From positions 1-10,607 of the forward strand of contig WFOM01000271.1 in assembly GCA_015488075.1 (NCBI GenBank): 10,607 bases of DNA, given 5' to 3'. The notes below the pieces were generated by a model. It was not told where the DNA came from and made no database searches. It was given only the letters and a program-made list of their open reading frames with translations. This stretch comes from Helicobacteraceae bacterium. Its GTDB lineage: Bacteria; Campylobacterota; Campylobacteria; Campylobacterales; Sulfurimonadaceae. Numbering within the stretch: position 1 is the stretch's first letter; the number at the start of each line of letters is the position of its first letter. Shown here in pieces: positions 6,658 through 10,607 of this stretch. The position numbers and the translations under genes were made by a program.

Positions 6658-7667
6658 AAATAGCTGTTAGCGGACTTAACAATACAGACAATCCGGCTCC
6701 GGGTATACCGGTTATAAAAGGTATAAAAGATGAACATACAATCATAGGACTTTCATACGATCCAAACGAACCCGGAAACTATATGGGAATGTGTGAGAAA
6801 GTTTATCTTATGCCTTATCCTTCACTTGGTTTTGAAGAGCTTAAAAACAGGCTTTTATATATAAAAGAGAAAGATGGTATAGAAGCTGTTGTCCCAAACC
6901 TTGATGCAGAACTTCCTTTATATATAAAATACCAAAAGGATATAGAAGATATGGGAATAAAACTATTTTTACCCAGTTTGGAAAATTTTGAACTAAGAAA
7001 TAAAAACAGACTTGACAAGTTATCGTCGGAATTGAATATAACTTATCCTAAAACTTATGAAATCACATCTATTAACGAGCTTGAAAAAATATCAAAAGAG
7101 GCATCTTTTCCTTTAATGATAAAAGGAAATTACTATAAAGCATACAAAGCTTACAATTTAGAGAGTGCAATAGAGTATTTTTATAAAATTTCTAATGAAT
7201 GGGGATTTCCAATTTTGGTTCAAGAGGTTGTTAAAGGTGAAGAACTAAATTTAGTAGGTGTAGCTGACGGTAATGGAGAATTAAAAGGTGCAGTTACTAT
7301 AAAAAAACTAACAACGACGGATATAGGAAAAATATGGACAGGTGTTACTATACATAATGAAAAGCTTTTAGAGATAGCTAAAAAGTTTGTAAAAGCTACA
7401 AAATGGAGAGGTGCTTTTGAACTAGAATGTATAGTGAATATGAATCATATCTATCTTATAGAGATAAATCCAAGGTTTCCGGCATGGGTTCATTTTGCAA
7501 CAGAGGTTGGAGTAAACCTACCTAAAATGCTAATAAATTTGATTCAAGGAAAAAATGTCAAACAAAAGTTGGATTATCCGCAAAACAAGATGTATGTAAG
7601 ATATACAGGCGAGTTTGTAACAGATATGAGTAACTTTACAAAAATTTTAACATCAAAGGAATTATAA
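6654..7667 (+). CDS. ATP-grasp ligase (carbamoyl-phosphate-synthase-like family)
   Basis: A 337-residue protein. An N-terminal pre-ATP-grasp Rossmann-like half (1-110) is followed by N-R-L-D-K-L (117-122) and the ATP-grasp fold. Nucleotide and metal residues that can be placed: K157 in L-M-I-K-G, the Q-E-V-V-K-G-E-E hinge (190-197), E257 in A-F-E-L-E, and E270-I-N-P-R274. ATP-grasp enzymes activate a carboxylate as an acyl phosphate and join it to an amine or thiol, often to make peptide-like bonds. The substrate cannot be read from the sequence; next to an RRE, the candidates are modification of a leader-bearing peptide or conjugation of a free amino acid. It overlaps the RRE gene by 4 nt and the decarboxylase ATG by 1 nt, so all three are translationally coupled. 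Confidence 0.88.
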   Translation: MKIAVSGLNNTDNPAPGIPVIKGIKDEHTIIGLSYDPNEPGNYMGMCEKVYLMPYPSLGFEELKNRLLYIKEKDGIEAVVPNLDAELPLYIKYQKDIEDMGIKLFLPSLENFELRNKNRLDKLSSELNITYPKTYEITSINELEKISKEASFPLMIKGNYYKAYKAYNLESAIEYFYKISNEWGFPILVQEVVKGEELNLVGVADGNGELKGAVTIKKLTTTDIGKIWTGVTIHNEKLLEIAKKFVKATKWRGAFELECIVNMNHIYLIEINPRFPAWVHFATEVGVNLPKMLINLIQGKNVKQKLDYPQNKMYVRYTGEFVTDMSNFTKILTSKEL

Positions 7668-7765
7668 TGGAAAAAAAAGTTTATACAAAACCTACTATAA
7701 ATAAAATAGAATTTGCAATGGCTTCAAAATACGGCAGTCCGTTAAGAACACAAAAAGTAAGAAGA
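7667..7765 (+). other. RiPP-leader-like N-terminal segment of the decarboxylase
   Basis: Residues 1-33 precede the recognisable decarboxylase domain. They contain Y6-x-x-P9-x-I11-x-x-I14 within K-K-V-Y-T-K-P-T-I-N-K-I-E-F, the pattern (Y-x-x-P-x-L) that RRE domains read in lasso-type leaders. After it comes A-M-A-S-K-Y-G-S-P-L, whose K-Y-G-S-P-L (21-26) echoes K-F-G-S-P-L (46-51) at the true domain start. The motif match is seen in the sequence; recognition by the upstream RRE is inferred. Confidence 0.55.
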
Positions 7766-8998
7766 GATATAGACGGTATAGATGTGCATGAACTTACTGA
7801 AAAATTCGGTTCACCTTTGTTTGTATTTAGTGAATCGAAGATAGAGGAGTTATATACAAAACTATATACGGCTTTTAATTCAAGATACAAAGATGTTACA
7901 TTCGGATGGAGCTATAAAACAAACTATCTAAACGGTATATGTAAAGTTTTTCATAAATTAGGTTCAATTGCCGAGGTTGTTAGTGAGTTTGAGTATCAAA
8001 AAGCAAGAGCTTTGGGAATAGAGGGTAAAGATATAATCTTTAACGGTCCGTATAAACCTTATAATGATTTAAAGCTGGCTGTTAAAGAAGGTGCTAAGAT
8101 TCATATAGACAATTTTTTTGAACTTAATGATTTGGAAAAGATTGCAGATGAGCTAAACCAAACTATAAATGTAGCTATAAGAGTAAATATGGATACCGGT
8201 ATATATCCTCAATGGTCAAGATTCGGATTTAATTATGAAAGCGGTGAAGCATATGATGCTATAAAAAGGATCTATGAAACAGGCAAAATGAATCTTGTCG
8301 GACTTCATACACATATCGGGACATTTATGTTAGATGCTAATGCTTATCGTTTGGCTACAACAAAATTAATGATGTTGAAAGAGATAGCAGAAAAAGAGTT
8401 CAATGCCGAAATAGAGTATATAGATTTGGGCGGAGGTTTTGCCAGCAAATCGCATTTAAAAGGGATTTATCAATCACCGGAAGTTGTTGTTCCAACTGCT
8501 GAAGATTATGCTGAAGCTATAACAAATGCAATATATGAACATAACAAGTCTAAGAGACTTCCAAAACTTTATCTTGAAACAGGGAGAGCTTTGATAGATG
8601 AAGCAGGTTTCTTGCTTACATCGGTTGTAGGATATAAAAGATTTCCAGACGGTAAAAAAGGGTATATACTTGATGCTGGAGTAAATCTGCTTTATACTTC
8701 AACGTGGTATAACTTTAATGTAGAACTTGATAAACGGTATGAAGGTGAAAATGAACCAAGTGTTTTAAACGGTCCATTATGTATGAACATAGATGTGATA
8801 GAAGAAAATATAATGCTTCCTCCTCTTGATAGAGGCAGTCTCTTAACACTATCGCCTGTCGGTGCATATAATTACACACAATCTATGCAGTTTATAAGGT
8901 ATAAACCGGCAGTTGTTCTTATAACAAAGAACGGAGAAGCCAAACTTATAAAAGAGATAGATGACTTGGCAACTATAAATTATAAAGAGGTTGAATAA
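7667..8998 (+). CDS. PLP-dependent decarboxylase, LysA/ornithine-decarboxylase fold, with leader-like N-terminal extension
   Basis: A 443-residue fold-type III decarboxylase. The PLP lysine is K84 in W-S-Y-K-T-N; H-T-H-I-G (214-218), L-G-G-G-F (254-258) and a phosphate-site E304-T-G-R307 follow. The C-terminal domain has G-P-L-C372-M-N and G-A-Y401. Two positions differ from diaminopimelate decarboxylase: E-T-G-R replaces E-P-G-R, and C-M-N replaces C-E-S, while the tail after G-A-Y lacks the usual S-N-Y-N stretch, so the substrate is probably not diaminopimelate. The LysA-like domain starts near residue 34 (D-I-D-G-I-D); before it lies an extension with K-K-V-Y-T-K-P-T-I-N-K-I (3-14) resembling a RiPP leader. 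AAAGGA (7655-7660) lies 6 nt before the ATG. Spacing to both neighbours is 1 nt or an overlap, so it belongs to the RRE/ATP-grasp operon. Confidence 0.88.
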   Translation: MEKKVYTKPTINKIEFAMASKYGSPLRTQKVRRDIDGIDVHELTEKFGSPLFVFSESKIEELYTKLYTAFNSRYKDVTFGWSYKTNYLNGICKVFHKLGSIAEVVSEFEYQKARALGIEGKDIIFNGPYKPYNDLKLAVKEGAKIHIDNFFELNDLEKIADELNQTINVAIRVNMDTGIYPQWSRFGFNYESGEAYDAIKRIYETGKMNLVGLHTHIGTFMLDANAYRLATTKLMMLKEIAEKEFNAEIEYIDLGGGFASKSHLKGIYQSPEVVVPTAEDYAEAITNAIYEHNKSKRLPKLYLETGRALIDEAGFLLTSVVGYKRFPDGKKGYILDAGVNLLYTSTWYNFNVELDKRYEGENEPSVLNGPLCMNIDVIEENIMLPPLDRGSLLTLSPVGAYNYTQSMQFIRYKPAVVLITKNGEAKLIKEIDDLATINYKEVE

Positions 8999-8999
8999 G

Positions 9000-10607
9000 T
9001 TGATAACCAAAGAAGGTATGTATAATATACTAAAACCGTATTCAGCTATACTTTTTTTAGATAATAAAGTTGTGGCATTTGTTGTGTTGGCCATAACTTT
9101 TATAAATCCTTATGTAGCTATAAGCGGTATATTTGCTGTTGTTTTTACTATAGTCTTTGCTGAAATTATAGAATTTAAGGAGAGTTATCTTTCTGAAGGT
9201 TTTTATATATATAACTCTTTGTTGGTAGGTATGGGTATAGGATATCTTTATAAACCTTCTTTGATAAGTTTGTCACTTATAGCTATAACTTCTGCTTTGA
9301 CATTTTTGTTGTCTTTTATGTTAAATAGGCTATTTTTATATTATAAGATACCTATACTTTCTCTCCCTTTTTCAATAGTTACTATGTTTGCATATCTTGC
9401 ATCATTAAAATATTCCGGACTTCTTACCTCTATTGTAAACAATGCAACACTATTTGATATAGATTTACCTTTATATTTCAGCGGTTTTTTTAAATCGTTG
9501 GGAACTATACTTTTTCTACCTAATAATTTGGCCGGGATTTTGATTTTTGTTTTGATTTTGGCGGTATCCAGGATAATGGCTATAGTTTCTGTTAGCGGTT
9601 ATTATTTTGGAGTTATATTGCATTCTTTGTTTATAGGTTCTTTGTATCAAGCTTTTAGTGATCCGTTTGCATTTAACTATATACTTGTAGCTGTTGCACT
9701 TTGTGGTATATTTTTACTTCCAACCATAAAAAATTTTTTTATAGCACTAATCGGTGTCGGGATTAGTGTAGTTTTAACAGATGCTATAGCAATTTTGTTT
9801 AACTACTATTTGATTCCTGTTTTTACATTACCGTTTAATATAACTGTTATTTCTTTTATATTTATATTGTCTATCATATACTACAAGGAGTTTAATACAA
9901 ATATAAAACCGACTCCGGAAGCTTCACTCTCAAGTTATTTAAGCACTATTTTTAGATTTGGAAAAACTCCCGTTCAGATATCTTTGCCTTTTAGTGGACA
10001 ATGGAAAGTTTACCAGGGATTTGATTCTAAATGGACACATAAAGGTGAGTATAAATTTGCTTACGATTTTGTAAAAACCAAAAACGGTCAAACTTTTAAA
10101 AACGATGGAGATTATTTGGATGATTATTTTGCTTTTGGTGAAGCTGTTTTTTCACCTGTAAGTGGATATGTAGTGGATTTAAGAACAGATTTAAAAGACA
10201 ATTTTATAGGTGAAGTAGACAGAATAAACAACTGGGGAAACTATATAATCATAAAAAGCGATTACGGTTTTTTTGTAGAGATAAGCCATCTTATGCAGTT
10301 CAGTATAAAAGTAAATATAGGAGAGTATGTCAAAGAGGGAGATGTTATAGCAAAATGCGGCAACAGTGGTTATTCACCACAACCACATATACATTTACAG
10401 GTTCAAGATACAGGTGTAATAGGTGCCGTTACAAGAGAATTTTGCTTTAACAGGTATATCAAAGATGACAAGTTGATTATAAGTAATATACCTAAAGAAG
10501 ATGAGGAAGTGGAAAATGTTATAGTAGATAAAAGCATAGAAGCAAGGTTGACATTTATCCTTGATGACAGATTTACTTATAACATTTATGAAGGATTTGT
10601 AAAAAAA
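9000..10607 (+). CDS. Urea-transporter-like membrane domain fused to M23 (LytM) peptidase (3' end outside window)
   Basis: An open frame of 536 codons runs off the right edge. TTG 9000 is preferred as the start: AAGAGG (8985-8990) lies 9 nt upstream and the gene begins 1 nt after the decarboxylase stop; ATG 9018 has its purine run too close. Residues 15-295 are hydrophobic with about ten membrane segments and two urea-transporter-like half repeats: Y-N-S-L-L-V-G (71-77) with S-L-P-F (121-124), and F-N-Y-I-L-V-A (225-231) with T-L-P-F (276-279). After a linker (298-325) comes an M23 domain with H347, D356, H430 and H463-x-H465, the usual zinc and catalytic set. M23 domains cut peptide cross-bridges of peptidoglycan or bind them. 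The tail after about 490 is an unassigned beta-rich piece. Transport of urea itself is unproven; the operon suggests a small amide or amine product. Confidence 0.85.
   Translation, partial: MITKEGMYNILKPYSAILFLDNKVVAFVVLAITFINPYVAISGIFAVVFTIVFAEIIEFKESYLSEGFYIYNSLLVGMGIGYLYKPSLISLSLIAITSALTFLLSFMLNRLFLYYKIPILSLPFSIVTMFAYLASLKYSGLLTSIVNNATLFDIDLPLYFSGFFKSLGTILFLPNNLAGILIFVLILAVSRIMAIVSVSGYYFGVILHSLFIGSLYQAFSDPFAFNYILVAVALCGIFLLPTIKNFFIALIGVGISVVLTDAIAILFNYYLIPVFTLPFNITVISFIFILSIIYYKEFNTNIKPTPEASLSSYLSTIFRFGKTPVQISLPFSGQWKVYQGFDSKWTHKGEYKFAYDFVKTKNGQTFKNDGDYLDDYFAFGEAVFSPVSGYVVDLRTDLKDNFIGEVDRINNWGNYIIIKSDYGFFVEISHLMQFSIKVNIGEYVKEGDVIAKCGNSGYSPQPHIHLQVQDTGVIGAVTREFCFNRYIKDDKLIISNIPKEDEEVENVIVDKSIEARLTFILDDRFTYNIYEGFVKK

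Noticed and set aside
6366..6737. 123-codon minus-strand ORF over the RRE gene
   Set aside because: It is antisense to the RRE and ATP-grasp genes, with no ribosome site or family signature.

Overview
The window is AT-rich and carries genes typical of a Campylobacterota (epsilonproteobacterial) chromosome. The run cheZ, U32-family protein, purE and small coiled-coil protein matches the order I remember around Cj0700-Cj0703 of Campylobacter jejuni. Ovothiol synthesis and the right-hand operon suggest a free-living or sulfur-oxidising relative (Sulfurimonas/Sulfurovum/Arcobacter-like). The genus is inferred, not shown. No rRNA, tRNA, CRISPR array, insertion sequence or origin was seen, and no gene-free stretch exceeds 100 bases.

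Left, minus strand (1-2359): a HisJ-type PHP phosphatase gene is followed with no gap by ovoA, the ovothiol-forming sulfoxide synthase/methyltransferase, which runs off the left edge. A 77-base divergent promoter region separates hisJ from the plus-strand genes.

Middle, plus strand (2437-6327): a compact cluster encodes CheZ (chemotaxis phosphatase), a U32-family protein of the Fe-S RNA hydroxylase/PrtC type, PurE (purine synthesis, with a likely internal promoter), a small HTH-like plus coiled-coil protein, and a DUF89 damage-control phosphatase. Two starts differ from the longest reading: cheZ begins at ATG 2437 and the DUF89 gene at TTG 5473.

Right, plus strand (6418-10607, open at the right edge): a tightly coupled four-gene operon is the unusual part. 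It encodes a free-standing PqqD-like RiPP recognition element (RRE), an ATP-grasp ligase, a PLP-dependent decarboxylase of the LysA fold, and a fusion of a urea-transporter-like membrane domain to an M23 (LytM) metallopeptidase domain. The decarboxylase has a roughly 33-residue N-terminal extension that looks like a RiPP leader peptide (K-K-x-Y-x-x-P-x-I-x-x-I). This suggests that the RRE docks on the enzyme, or that the enzyme's own N-terminus is the modified substrate. No precursor peptide or radical-SAM enzyme lies in the window. My working model is an undescribed peptide- or amino-acid-tailoring system linked to the envelope by the transporter/M23 protein. That model is inference; the domain calls are well supported.
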